Made by a program: the position numbers and the translations under genes
Assembly: GCA_963748405.1 (NCBI GenBank)
Contig: CAVVIT010000005.1
Coordinates: forward strand, 682,001-746,000
Direction: 5' to 3'
From: Fen-1273 sp963748405
GTDB taxonomy: Bacteria > Bacteroidota > Ignavibacteria > UBA10030 > UBA6906
Length of the DNA: 64,000 nt
The notes under the pieces: generated by a model
Databases searched by the model: none
Told to the model about the DNA's origin: nothing
What the model saw: the letters and a program-made list of their open reading frames with translations, nothing else
Part shown: in pieces, positions 9,728 to 19,130 of the stretch
How positions within the stretch are numbered: position 1 is the first letter of the stretch
How the letters are laid out: each line of letters begins with the position of its first letter

Positions 9728-12091
9728 TTAGAAGCCGCGGCCGAACTGGAAGTGGAAATGCCAGCCCGAGGCGTTGTGATTCGTGGGATCGGGGTTGTCG
9801 AACCCGTAGCCGTAGTCGAACCCGAGCAGCCCGATCGGCTGAATCTGGATACGCGCGCCGAACCCGGCCGAGCGCTTCAGGTCGAAGAAATTCGCTTCCG
9901 AAAGCGTGGGATAGACATTCCCCCCCTCCGCGAACAGGAGGAAATAGATCGGGATGGGATTGAGCGCGGCGGCGAAGCGCAGTTCCAGCGTCTGCTTCGT
10001 CATCACGTTGCCGTAGGCCACGGTCCCGATGTCGTTCCTGACGCCGATGGACTGGTCGTCGTACCCCCGGAGAGGCGTCGTCGCCACGTACCCAAGCCCC
10101 GTTCCCCCCATGATGAACTCGTCGATCGGGTTGATGAACGACGAGCCGATCGGCGCGAGGTAGCCGTACGTGGAGTTCCAGTAGAGCGCCACGCGCGTGC
10201 TGTTGAACATCGGGATGTACCATTCCGACGAGAAAATCCATTTCGTAAAGCTGACGTTCCCCGGCAGCGGCCCTCCCGACAGCTCGATGGAGAGCGACAC
10301 GTTGGACCCGTACGTCGGGAACACCGGGTTGTCAATGCTGTTCCGGGTGATGATCTGGGTCAGACTGACCTGCCGCGACACGCCTTCCCGGTAGATCCCC
10401 TCCCCCGCGCGAACGTTGTTGAACTGGCCGTTCAGGATCCAGTCGCCGCGGAAGAAGTCATCGGGCCACTTGAAGCGCCGTCCGATGCGGATCGAAGCGC
10501 CGGTCTGCTGAAGGTCGAACCCGTAGATCTGGCGCGTGTCAAAGAGCGTCACGCCGAACAGCGTCGGTTCCCCCATCAGCCAGGGCTCCGTGAACCCCAG
10601 GCTGAAGGTGCGGAAGCGCGACCCTTCGCCGAACTGCCATTCGAAATTCAGGATCTGCCCCGCCCCGCCGGTGAGCGGCTCGCTGATCGAGAAGTTGTTG
10701 ATCGTGAACCCCAGCGCCCCCGTGACGCCGAACGCACCGCTGTATCCGACCGAGGCGTTGATGTTATCGCTCGATTTCTCCTCCACCTCGTAGGTCAGGT
10801 CGACCGTCTTGTCGTCGACAAGGTTGTAATCGGGCTTGATCTTCTCGGGGTTGAAATAGTTCAGAACGGACAGCTGGCGGATGCTCCTCATGATCGCCGC
10901 ACGGCTGAAATAATCGCCGGGGCGCGTGTAGAGCTCGCGGCGGATCACCTTCTCCTGCGTCTTGGTGTTCCCCCGGATGTTCACGTGTCCGATCTTGAAC
11001 TGGTTCATCTCGTACACGTTGATCGTAATGTCCACGGAGTCTTCGCCCACCCGCGTTTCGGTCGGCTCGAGGTTCACGCGGAGGTATCCGTTGTCGAGAT
11101 AGAGCGACGCGACGTCGTTCTGCGATTCGTTCCCGCGGAGGTTGTGGTCGAACTTCTCCTGGTTGTAGATTTCCCCGTTGATCATCCCGAGCCGCGCGTT
11201 GAGCTCGTCGGCGGAGTACACGGTATTTCCCTGCCAGGTGATGCGGCGGATCTTGTACTGCGCACCCTCCTTCACGCGGATCAGGATGTCCATGTCTTCC
11301 TTGGACGCCGAATACCATATCGAGTCGCCGAGGACCTGCGCGTCGCGGTACCCGTTTTTCTGGTAGAATTCCAGGATTTTTTTCTTGTCTTCGTCGTACT
11401 TCTTCCTGTCGAATTTCGCCGACGACCAGAATTTCCACCAGTGCTTCTCGGAGGTTTCGTCCATTGCGCCCCGCAGATCCCCGTCGGTGAAGGCGCTGTT
11501 TCCCTGGAACTGGATGTGGTCGACCTGGACTTCGTTCCCCTCTTCGATCGTGATTTTGAGGACGATGCGGTTCTTCACCGTGTCCATCTTCGCGGCTTCC
11601 ACCTTGATCACGGCGAGGAGGTATCCCTCCTTCTCGTACAGCTTCTTGATTTCCTTCTGTATCCGGATCGTTTCCTGCGGCTGGAAGACCTGTCCCTTGA
11701 CGAGGCCGATCTTCTTCGTGATGTCGTCCTCGCTCACCTCATTGCGGCCGACAAACTCCGTGTGATCGAACCGCGGGAGCTCCTTGACGAGGAGGAGGAT
11801 GTAAATCCCGTTCCCCGCCCTCCTGTCGATCGAGACCTGCACGTCGTCGAAGAGTTTGAGTCCCCACAGGCGCCTGATCGCCTGGCCGACCTGGTCGCCG
11901 GGAACGGTTACCTCATCCCCGACCTTCAGGCCCGAGTTCGCGATGATGGCCGCGGGATCGGCGAGCGTGTTCCCTTCGACGGAGATGCCGAGGATCTTGA
12001 AGACCTCCTGGGCCGGGGCTTTCTGTTGGGCGCTGACAGGAGAGCACAGGACACAACCTGCAACGACGAGCACAAACGCTACGATCTTCAT
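9728..12091 (-). CDS. bamA: Outer-membrane protein assembly factor BamA
   Basis: BamA is the barrel that folds and inserts outer-membrane proteins. It has 787 residues: a signal peptide (cleavage after SPVSAQ), five POTRA domains to about residue 420 (for example VDHIQFQGNSAFTDGDLRG and IGHVNIRGNTKTQEKVIRRE), and a C-terminal 16-stranded barrel. PLRGYDD is the conserved loop 6 motif, and the protein ends in phenylalanine (FGRGF) as barrel proteins do. The ATG lies 3 bases after the uppS stop. Confidence 0.96.
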   Translation of the reverse strand: MKIVAFVLVVAGCVLCSPVSAQQKAPAQEVFKILGISVEGNTLADPAAIIANSGLKVGDEVTVPGDQVGQAIRRLWGLKLFDDVQVSIDRRAGNGIYILLLVKELPRFDHTEFVGRNEVSEDDITKKIGLVKGQVFQPQETIRIQKEIKKLYEKEGYLLAVIKVEAAKMDTVKNRIVLKITIEEGNEVQVDHIQFQGNSAFTDGDLRGAMDETSEKHWWKFWSSAKFDRKKYDEDKKKILEFYQKNGYRDAQVLGDSIWYSASKEDMDILIRVKEGAQYKIRRITWQGNTVYSADELNARLGMINGEIYNQEKFDHNLRGNESQNDVASLYLDNGYLRVNLEPTETRVGEDSVDITINVYEMNQFKIGHVNIRGNTKTQEKVIRRELYTRPGDYFSRAAIMRSIRQLSVLNYFNPEKIKPDYNLVDDKTVDLTYEVEEKSSDNINASVGYSGAFGVTGALGFTINNFSISEPLTGGAGQILNFEWQFGEGSRFRTFSLGFTEPWLMGEPTLFGVTLFDTRQIYGFDLQQTGASIRIGRRFKWPDDFFRGDWILNGQFNNVRAGEGIYREGVSRQVSLTQIITRNSIDNPVFPTYGSNVSLSIELSGGPLPGNVSFTKWIFSSEWYIPMFNSTRVALYWNSTYGYLAPIGSSFINPIDEFIMGGTGLGYVATTPLRGYDDQSIGVRNDIGTVAYGNVMTKQTLELRFAAALNPIPIYFLLFAEGGNVYPTLSEANFFDLKRSAGFGARIQIQPIGLLGFDYGYGFDNPDPTNHNASGWHFHFQFGRGF

Positions 12092-12094
12092 ATC

Positions 12095-12931
12095 TCAGAG
12101 TCCCGTGACGCTCTTGATGAGCCTGCTGAACCGCGCCTCTTCCGGCGGAGCGGGACGAACCTGTTCGCTGACCATCCCGAACCGCCTTTCACGCTTCTGG
12201 TAATCGTGCACCGCCGCGTAGAGCTCATCGCGGCGGAACCCCGGCCAGAATTTTGGTGTAATGTAGATCTCGGTGTACGCGAGCTGCCAGAGGAGGAAAT
12301 TGCTGATCCGGAATTCCCCGCTCGTCCGTATGAGCAGGTCCGGGTCGGGTATGCCCGCCGTGGAGAGAAAGGAGCCGAGGAGCTCTTCGGTCACCTGCTC
12401 TTCGCTGATGGGGCGTTCTTTCGCCTCGTGAAGGATACGCCTGACCGCACGCGTGAGGTCCCAGCGCCCGCTGTAGCTGAGCGCGAGGATCAGCGTGAGA
12501 CCGGTGTTGTCTTTCGTCTTCTGTATGTCTTCCAGGAGCTCGTTCTGGACTTCCTGAGGGAGGGCGGCGATGTCGCCGATCGCCTGTATGCGGACGTTGT
12601 TCGTGTTAAGCCGGTCGGTCTCGTCCTTCAGCGCCTTGAGGAGGAGCCGCATCAGGAGGGACACCTCTTCCTGCGGCCGTTTCCAGTTTTCCGTCGAGAA
12701 CGCGTACAGCGTCAGGTACTTCACACCGAGCTGGCCGCACGCTTCCACCGTATCCCGCACCGATTCCACCCCTTCGGTGTGGCCGGCGATCCTGGGCATT
12801 CCGCGCTTCTTGGCCCAGCGGCCGTTCCCGTCCATAATGATGGCGACATGGCAGGGGATTTCACCCCCCGTCCGCAGCTTTTCCTGCACCTTCCGGTCTT
12901 CCCCCGTCGCCTGCTGTGGACCTTTTCCCAA
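12095..12931 (-). CDS. uppS: Isoprenyl (undecaprenyl) diphosphate synthase
   Basis: This cis-prenyltransferase makes the C55 carrier lipid for peptidoglycan and LPS sugars. HVAIIMDGNGRWAKKR contains the catalytic Asp and phosphate-binding residues. YAFSTENWKRP and PDLLIRTSGEFRISNFLLWQ are family motifs. The frame opens at TTG 12931. GTG 12889, 14 codons later, would give a more usual N-terminus and has a purine-rich stretch before it, so the start is uncertain. It is the first gene behind the promoter at 12995-13023. Confidence 0.95.
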   Translation of the reverse strand: MGKGPQQATGEDRKVQEKLRTGGEIPCHVAIIMDGNGRWAKKRGMPRIAGHTEGVESVRDTVEACGQLGVKYLTLYAFSTENWKRPQEEVSLLMRLLLKALKDETDRLNTNNVRIQAIGDIAALPQEVQNELLEDIQKTKDNTGLTLILALSYSGRWDLTRAVRRILHEAKERPISEEQVTEELLGSFLSTAGIPDPDLLIRTSGEFRISNFLLWQLAYTEIYITPKFWPGFRRDELYAAVHDYQKRERRFGMVSEQVRPAPPEEARFSRLIKSVTGL

Positions 12932-12994
12932 GGAATGGACTCTCGCGTGGTGAATTCCCGTCCCCCGAAAGAGACGTTATGAGCCTGAATTGAA

Positions 12995-13023
12995 AATTTA
13001 ACTGATTTGACCCAGAAAGTCAA
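12995..13023 (-). promoter_or_regulatory. Promoter of the uppS-bamA-lpx operon
   Basis: On the minus strand, TTGACT (13018-13023), 17 bases, then TAAATT (12995-13000). It stands 64 bases upstream of the first uppS start. The genes behind it, down to at least lpxA, have gaps of under 110 bases, so this may drive the whole envelope block. Confidence 0.65.
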
Positions 13024-13128
13024 GGAATCCGGCGGTCAGAGGGGGCGATAGAAGAGGATGCGCGGGGGACAGAAACCGGGGGAAGGGCGAGGGAACCTGC
13101 AAGCGATGCGGGGAGCACCAGCGTCCCC

Positions 13129-13620
13129 TCAGGGGTAGATGCGCACGCCGAGCGCCGCGTCGATCCCCATCCCGCCTGCTGGAGTCACGATAAGCAGCGG
13201 CGCAATCTCCACGAATGCGTCGAACGGCGAGCGCGGGAATGTGTATGTGAGTCCGGCCACCCCGCGGAAGGCGAACCCCAGGTCGCGCCGGACGAAGACG
13301 TACGTATCGCCGTTCTCCAGGGCGAGCGCCCTCGAGTCCCCCACGCCGAAGGCGAGACCCGCGCCGTAATGGAGCGAGAGGTTTTCCTCCTGGAAGGAGT
13401 GTTTTTCCCAGAGGTAATCCACGTGGAACCGGGCACGGTCCCCGGGGGAAAGTCCGATTGCGCCGTCGACCGCATTCACTCCGCCCGTCCGGTACTTCCA
13501 CGCGACACCCGTGGGTTCCCCGATGATCACGCCGACGCCGAACTTCCCCTGTGTCCTGGCGAGGCCCGTGACAACAACCATCGTGACGACAATCAGCGTC
13601 CACCGTGCGCACTGCCGCAT
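13129..13620 (-). CDS. Secreted small beta-barrel-like protein, function unknown
   Basis: I do not recognise a family. The start is ATG 13620, set by a strong AGGAGG ribosome site 6-12 bases before it; the longer frame to 13683 lacks one. The 163 residues begin with a signal peptide (about 1-25) followed by alternating strands rich in G, F, Y and V, such as GVIIGEPTGVAWKYR and LHYGAGLAFGVGD. The repeated strands and the final IYP suggest a small outer-membrane barrel. That reading is inference. Confidence 0.7.
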   Translation of the reverse strand: MRQCARWTLIVVTMVVVTGLARTQGKFGVGVIIGEPTGVAWKYRTGGVNAVDGAIGLSPGDRARFHVDYLWEKHSFQEENLSLHYGAGLAFGVGDSRALALENGDTYVFVRRDLGFAFRGVAGLTYTFPRSPFDAFVEIAPLLIVTPAGGMGIDAALGVRIYP

Positions 13621-13838
13621 GGCCAATCCTCCTTCCCCCCGTGACCGTTGGCATGCATGGTAGAAAACGCCCGCCCCGCCCACAATCGGGCAATGGGCGT
13701 AATTCTCTCTTCCCCCTCACGGCGAATAAACTACTCTGTTTGACCTAGAGGTTTCTCCGCAAACTACTATTATATTGGTGAGGAACGTGCGCCCCGGCGG
13801 GGGCGTTATGCCGGGAAAGCTCATCAAGGAGAGGAGAC

Positions 13839-15646
13839 ATGCCGACGATCGGAACAAAACTGGGCGTGGGTATCGGAACCATGGTGATGCTCTGCGTCGT
13901 CATCGGGCTCGTATCCTACGAACAGTCACGCGTCGTGAGCGGCAAGATACGGGAGATCACCGAGGTGCGGGAGCCCGTGAACACCGCCGTGCACGGCATG
14001 GAGACCAGCCTCGAGGAGACCGCGCTCGCCACGCTCGGGTTCCTCTCCACGGGAGACACGCGGCTTCTCGACTCCTTCCGCTCCGCCAGGGGCGAATTCG
14101 AGAGCGCGGACACAAAATACGGAGCGGCGGCGGGCCCCGAGCCGGGCGAGAAGCTCCGGCAGGGATTCGCCGGCTTCTGTTCCCTCGCCGCCGCCCAGAT
14201 CGAGATGAAAAACGCCCAGAGCAGGAACATGTCCGCCCTCCTGAAGGACGTGAACGAGATCGAGAACCTGCTGAAGGACCGCATCGTCCCCTCGATCCAC
14301 GCGGACGATCCCATCGCGTACCGCAGGGAGCAGGCCGCGCTGGAGCTTGAGGTGAACGCCAACGCGATGACGAAGTCGCTCGGAAATTTCCTCGCCACGG
14401 GGGACCCGGAATTCGAATCCCGCCTGAACCGCGCCGAAGCGGAATTCCAGCGTTACTTCACGATCTACAGGAACGTCCTGATTTCCTCCGAGGAGAAGGG
14501 ATGGACCCAGCGACTGGCGTTCCTCTCCGAGCGTTCGATCGGACTCGCCCACGTCATCGCCGACGAGCAGAAGGAGCGGAGCCAGACGCTGAACGCGTTC
14601 ATCACCTCGTACAGGGAGCTCGGGACGATCCTCAACGGCAGGCTCGAACTGCGGACGGAGAGGAACCTGGCCCAGGCGAAGGAAGACGTGCTGGCGACCG
14701 AGGCCTCTGCGAACAGCAGGATCCTCGCGGCCGTCCTCGCCTGCGTCGCTGTCGGACTCGTGGGAGGGGCGTTCACGACAAAAAGCATCACGAAGCCGAT
14801 CCGGGAGCTCGCCGCGGTGATGCACCGGGTCGCCCAGGGAGGCCAGCTCCGCAGGGTGGAGATCCGGTCGAGCGACGAACTCCGGTCGCTGGGGGAGGCG
14901 TTCAACCTCATGACCGTCCAGCTCGAGCAGGCCGAGCGGCAGCGCTCGGCGGGCCTCCGGGCGTACGCGATCTCGGTCCAGCGCGCCCAGGAGGAGGAAC
15001 GGGAGAGGATCTCGCGTGAGCTCCACGACGACATATGCCAGCGGCTGACGGGAATGAAGTTCCGGGTCGAGGTCCTCGCCGACGAAGCCGAACCCGCCAA
15101 CAAAAAGATGGTCCGCGGGTTGAGCGGGATCAACCTGGAGCTTGACCGCGCGATCACCGAGGTACAGCGGATATCGTCAAACCTGCGCCCGAGCGTCCTC
15201 GACGACTTCGGGCTCGTGACGGCGCTCAGGATGCTGTGCAAGGAGTTCGAAAAACTCCACACCATACGGACGTCGTTCGTCGACTCCCACGCCGGGCCCG
15301 TCGACACCAACATCGAGATCGCGCTCTACCGGATCGCGCAGGAGGCGCTCTCCAACATCGCCCGGCACTCGCACGCCCGTAATGCGGTCCTGACGCTCGA
15401 AGGAAGCGCATCGTCGCTCCGGCTCACCGTCACCGACGACGGATCGGGTTTCGGGGAAGCGGACACGGCGCGCGCGAAGGAAGAAGGACACGGCATGGGG
15501 CTCATGTCGATGCGGGAGCGCTCGGAACTTCTCGGCGGGAAATTCGGGGCCGAACCGGCGCCCGGGGGGGAACAAGGATCACCGTCACCATACCACTGCA
15601 GGCAGAGGCCACACATGAAGAAAACCAGGATACTCATCGCGGATGA
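13839..15646 (+). CDS. NarX-type sensor histidine kinase, broken at a G7 run
   Basis: This is a membrane kinase sensing an unknown signal. Visible parts are TM1 (about 9-25), a helical periplasmic sensor (about 27-290), TM2 (about 294-312), HAMP (about 313-365), HisKA_3 with the phospho-acceptor in SRELHDDICQ (near 395), and an HATPase domain with DDGSGFG and MGLMSMRER. The frame runs on without a stop into the response regulator because of seven Gs at 15564-15570. One extra G, or a -1 slip, restores the normal family ending (GGGTRITVTIPLQ) and a stop at 15644-15646. A strong AAGGAGAGGAG ribosome site fixes the start. Confidence 0.9.
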
Positions 15647-16301
15647 CCACGACGTCGTCCGGAGCGGGCTCAGGATGCTCCTGAGGACCTCTCCGGAGTT
15701 CTCGGTGACCGGGGAGGCCGCCGACGGCGAAGAAGCCGTACGACTCGTCGAGAAACAGAAGCCGGACATCGCGTTCATGGACATCTCGATGCCGAAACTC
15801 GACGGCATCGAGGCGACGAAGATCATCACGAAGAACAACCCGGAGACCAAGGTCATCATCCTCACCGTGCACGAGGACGAGGAATACGCCTACCACGTTC
15901 TCCGCGCCGGGGCGAGCGGCTATCTCCTCAAGAACGCGAGCAGGAAGGAGATCTTCGACGCGGTCCGCTCCGCCATGGCCGGCGAGCGGTTCTTCAGCCC
16001 CGGGATCTCGAAGCTCATCGTGGACGGGTTCATGAAGCGGGCGAACGACTCCGGCACCGCCCCGCACGCGGAAGAAAAAAAGGAAGCGGCGGCGGGGCAG
16101 CAGCTCACGAAGCGGGAGCTCGAGGTCCTGCAGTACATCGCCCGGGGGTATACCAACCGCCAGATCGCCGACACGCTCTTTCTCAGCTTCCGCACCGTCA
16201 ACACGCACCGCGCAAACCTCATGCAGAAGCTGAACATCCACGACACCGCAGGGCTCGTCAGGCACGCGATCAGCCTGGGGCTCGTCACATCGGACTCCTG
16301 A
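15615..16301 (+). CDS. NarL/FixJ-family response regulator
   Basis: This is the cytoplasmic DNA-binding partner of the kinase upstream, 228 residues from ATG 15615. The receiver domain begins TRILIADDHDVVRSG, with the phospho-acceptor aspartate in IAFMDISMPKLDG and the conserved lysine in YLLKNASRKE. The LuxR-type HTH at the C-terminus is LTKRELEVLQYIARGYTNRQ. The start lies inside the end of the kinase reading frame. As sequenced, both are also joined in one 820-residue frame. Confidence 0.94.
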   Translation: MKKTRILIADDHDVVRSGLRMLLRTSPEFSVTGEAADGEEAVRLVEKQKPDIAFMDISMPKLDGIEATKIITKNNPETKVIILTVHEDEEYAYHVLRAGASGYLLKNASRKEIFDAVRSAMAGERFFSPGISKLIVDGFMKRANDSGTAPHAEEKKEAAAGQQLTKRELEVLQYIARGYTNRQIADTLFLSFRTVNTHRANLMQKLNIHDTAGLVRHAISLGLVTSDS

Positions 16302-16483
16302 GGCGCCCCCCCGGCCTACGGCAACTCACCTAGGGCGAAGACCCCGCGGGAAGACCCGCCAAATACACCAGATTCCCGATTGATCCTCTCCCGGGGGAAG
16401 GGTACACTTCCCCCAGTCCTGGAATGGTCCGGACGCCGCACCACGGCGGGGCCGGGCATCAATTCACAAGTGGAGGCGATGAT

Positions 16484-17353
16484 ATGAAAACGCGGCTGGC
16501 GGCTTTTGCACTCTGTGCACTACTCGTGATCGGCTGCAACAACGACAAGGAAGAGCTTCAAAAACAGCTCACGGACGCTCAAAACGCCCGGACGTCGCTG
16601 CAGCAGGATATCACGGACCGGGACGCCTATTTCGAGCAGGTCATGAAGTCGGTCAACGAGGTCTATGCCGACCTCGAAAAGGCCCGGATCAAGGAAGGGG
16701 AGCTGAAGAAGAAGGGAACAGGTGTGGAGGGCCCTTCCCAGTACACCAACGTGCAGTCGCGCGACAGGCTCCTGCAGAACATCAGCGAGATCGGATCATC
16801 CCTCCAGGAAAACCGGAAGAAGATCGCGGCGCTTCAGGTCCGCATGAAGGATTTCAAGGGGCAGATCGCGGGGCTGAATTCCCTTATTGAGAACCTCAAG
16901 GCATCGATCGCGGAGCGGGAGCAGTCCATCACCCAGCTCCAGGCAAAGGTGGAGGGACTTCAGGCGACCATGGCGGAAAAGACGAAGCTGATCGAGGAGA
17001 GGGAAATGACGATCAGCGAACAGCAGCGCGCGATGAACACGGGATTCTACATCATCGGGACCCGGGATGAGCTCCGCAAGAAGGGGATCATCACCGACGA
17101 AGGCGGATTCCTCTGGGGTCTGCTGGGCTCGACCACCGTCATGAGCACCGGCGTCGATCAGTCGAATTTCACGCCGATCGACAAGACGAAGGACCAGACC
17201 ATCAAAGTCGACGGCCGGATCGAGGAAATCCTCCCGAAACGGAACGCGGACCTCTTCGCCGCGAAACAGAACGAAGAAAAGTCGTCCGAGCTGACGATCA
17301 TGAGTCCCGGACGGTTCTGGCAGGAAAACTACCTCGTCATCGTGACGGACTGA
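16484..17353 (+). CDS. Coiled-coil lipoprotein, function unknown
   Basis: The start is ATG 16484; it follows GGAGG and gives a lipoprotein signal with the lipobox VIGC near residue 19. The 289-residue protein then has a long coiled coil (about 25-185, for example LQENRKKIAALQVRMKDFKG), probably reaching across the periplasm, and a globular C-terminal part of about 90 residues beginning TGFYIIGTRDELRKKGI. Proteins of this layout occur in Bacteroidota without known function. It stands alone before a strong hairpin. Confidence 0.8.
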   Translation: MKTRLAAFALCALLVIGCNNDKEELQKQLTDAQNARTSLQQDITDRDAYFEQVMKSVNEVYADLEKARIKEGELKKKGTGVEGPSQYTNVQSRDRLLQNISEIGSSLQENRKKIAALQVRMKDFKGQIAGLNSLIENLKASIAEREQSITQLQAKVEGLQATMAEKTKLIEEREMTISEQQRAMNTGFYIIGTRDELRKKGIITDEGGFLWGLLGSTTVMSTGVDQSNFTPIDKTKDQTIKVDGRIEEILPKRNADLFAAKQNEEKSSELTIMSPGRFWQENYLVIVTD

Positions 17354-17361
17354 GTTCACAC

Positions 17362-17426
17362 ATACGGGCGGTCCCGCTCCTTTATGCAACTGCGACACGG
17401 GGAAGGAGCGGGACCACCACCCGTAT
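17362..17426 (+). terminator. Long hairpin terminator
   Basis: The arms ATACGGGCGGTCCCGCTCCTT (17362-17382) and its near-perfect complement (17403-17426) enclose a 20-base loop. The stem is over 20 bp, followed by a pyrimidine run with TTTT. It lies just after the lipoprotein stop. Because it is symmetric, it could act on either strand. Confidence 0.75.
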
Positions 17427-17460
17427 CCTCCCCCTTTTCCCCCGCGGCACGCACCCCGGT

Positions 17461-17489
17461 TTGACTTTCCCTTTCAAAACCGATATATA
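17461..17489 (+). promoter_or_regulatory. Promoter of the ybaB-recR group
   Basis: TTGACT (17461-17466), 17 bases, then TATATA (17484-17489), about 45 bases before ybaB and directly after the hairpin. It matches the other consensus promoters here. Confidence 0.7.
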
Positions 17490-17534
17490 TAGAGAGCGGA
17501 CGTTCACACGACAGCACGACAAACAGGAGTGGCG

Positions 17535-17873
17535 ATGCCCGGTCTCCCCAACATGCAGGGAATGATGAAGCAGGTCCAGAAAATGCAGGAAGCGATGGCG
17601 CGCGTCCAGCAGGAACTGGAAACGAAAACCGTCGTCGGGGAATCCGGCGGAGGGATGGTCAAGGTGACCGCCAACGGGAAGCAGCACCTGACGGCAATCA
17701 CCATCGACAAGGAGGTCGTCAATCCCGCGGATATCGAGATGCTGGAGGACCTTGTGCTCGCCGCGGCGAACAAAGCCCTCGAAGACGCCTCCAAAATGGC
17801 CCAGGAAGAGATGGCGAAGGCGACCAACGGGATGCTCCCGAACATCCCCGGGCTCAACCTTCCGGGATTCTGA
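17535..17873 (+). CDS. ybaB: YbaB/EbfC nucleoid-associated protein
   Basis: This is a small dimeric DNA-binding protein, 112 residues. The body includes QVQKMQEAMARVQQELE and a GGGMVKVTANG core. ATG 17535 is preferred over the in-frame GTG 17529 because AGGAG lies 5 bases before it. YbaB is classically encoded just before recR, as here. The methionine-rich ends (MPGLPNMQGMM and GMLPNIPGLNLPGF) resemble those of other FCB-group members. Confidence 0.93.
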   Translation: MPGLPNMQGMMKQVQKMQEAMARVQQELETKTVVGESGGGMVKVTANGKQHLTAITIDKEVVNPADIEMLEDLVLAAANKALEDASKMAQEEMAKATNGMLPNIPGLNLPGF

Positions 17874-17934
17874 GGCCAGGCCGCGGGGTACTCCCGCGCC
17901 GGGCCGCCCTGCCGGCACACTCAACAACATCAGC

Positions 17935-18531
17935 ATGCTGTACACTTCAGAAGCCTTGCAGCAACTCATCGAAGAATTCTCCCGCCTTCCCGGGATCGGG
18001 CGGAAGTCCGCCCAGAGGATCGCCCTGTTCGTCCTGAAACAGCCCCGGGAGGAGGTCGTCCGGATGGCCAAGGCGCTCGTCAACGTGAAGGACCGGATCC
18101 GGTACTGCTCGATCTGCTGCAACATCACCGAGCAGGATCCGTGCGCGTTATGCGCGAGCCCGAAACGTGACCGGTCGATCATCTGCGTCGTGGAGGAGCC
18201 CAACGACGTCATCGCGGTCGAGAAAACCAACGAGTTCAGGGGACTCTACCACGTCCTGGGGGGCTCCCTCTCGCCGCTCGACGGGATCGGCCCCGAAGAG
18301 CTGAAGGTCAAGGAGCTTCTGACGCGCGTCAACGGCGAGGTGGCGGAAGTGATCCTGGCCATGAACCCGAACGTGGAGGGGGAGGCGACGACGATCTACC
18401 TGACACGGCTTCTGAAACCGCTCGGCGTCGGGGTCTCCCGGATCGCGCGCGGCCTCCCCGTGGGGGGCGATCTCGAGTTCGCCGACGAGGCGACGCTGGG
18501 CAGGGCGCTGGAAGGGAGGATTACCCTGTGA
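17935..18531 (+). CDS. recR: Recombination protein RecR
   Basis: RecR works with RecO/RecF to load RecA at single-strand gaps. ATG 17935 begins LYTSEALQQLIEEFSRLPGIG, the usual helix-hairpin-helix start. The zinc cluster reads CSICCNITEQDPCALC. A Toprim domain follows (ICVVEEPNDVIAVE, then MNPNVEGEATT). The 198-residue length is standard. Upstream in-frame codons overlap ybaB and are not part of it. Confidence 0.96.
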   Translation: MLYTSEALQQLIEEFSRLPGIGRKSAQRIALFVLKQPREEVVRMAKALVNVKDRIRYCSICCNITEQDPCALCASPKRDRSIICVVEEPNDVIAVEKTNEFRGLYHVLGGSLSPLDGIGPEELKVKELLTRVNGEVAEVILAMNPNVEGEATTIYLTRLLKPLGVGVSRIARGLPVGGDLEFADEATLGRALEGRITL

Positions 18532-19130
18532 AAGCTCCCGGAGGGGGCACGATACTCCTCCTTCTCGCGGCGTTTCTCGCGCAGTGCGCGGCGGGCTGCG
18601 GCCTGTTCGAGCCGAGGACGCCGGAGGCACCGACACAATCCAGCCAGACGTTCGTCCCCCCCACCGACCCCCTGATCGTGATCAGCAACCTGCAGAGCGC
18701 CATCGAGCAGAAAAGCGTTCCGAATTACGTCCAGTGCCTGGCCGACCCCCAGTCCTCCGTCCACCAGTTTCTCTTCGTCCCCTCGTCCGAAGGGACCGCG
18801 CTGTACGCCTCGCTCTTCCGCAGCTGGACGACCGTCGAAGAACAGGCGTATTTTCAGAACCTCACGACGCGCACGACCCCGACATCCATTTCGAAGCTCG
18901 ACCTGACGGAGAAGTCCAGCTCGCTCGCGGCCGATTCCGCGCTCCTGGAGTACGACTACACGCTCACGTTCGAGAACACCACGGCGGGATTCCCCTCGCG
19001 GGCAAGCGGCAACCTCCAGTTCGCCCTCCAGAGAAGCAGCAGCAACTTCTGGACGATCTACCGGTGGACGGACAACAAGACCACGACCGACATTACATGG
19101 AGCCTGTTCAAGGGAAAATTCAGCAATTGA
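18528..19130 (+). CDS. Lipoprotein, first of a paralogous pair
   Basis: A GTG start overlaps the recR stop (GTGA). The lipoprotein signal ends with the cysteine of AAGC, near residue 24. The 200-residue protein has the build of an NTF2-like fold: LIVISNLQSAIEQKSVPNYV, alternating strands, and a C-terminal LQRSSSNFWTIYRW. The tail matches that of the next gene (LQRSSGSDPWRIVRW), so the two look like a tandem duplication. Function unknown. Confidence 0.78.
   Translation: MKAPGGGTILLLLAAFLAQCAAGCGLFEPRTPEAPTQSSQTFVPPTDPLIVISNLQSAIEQKSVPNYVQCLADPQSSVHQFLFVPSSEGTALYASLFRSWTTVEEQAYFQNLTTRTTPTSISKLDLTEKSSSLAADSALLEYDYTLTFENTTAGFPSRASGNLQFALQRSSSNFWTIYRWTDNKTTTDITWSLFKGKFSN

Noticed and set aside
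5797..12982. Very long plus-strand frames (up to 1388 codons) opposite the lpx-bamA genes
   Set aside because: They are antisense shadows of well-conserved genes in GC-rich DNA. Their products are rich in R, P, H and D and match no family.
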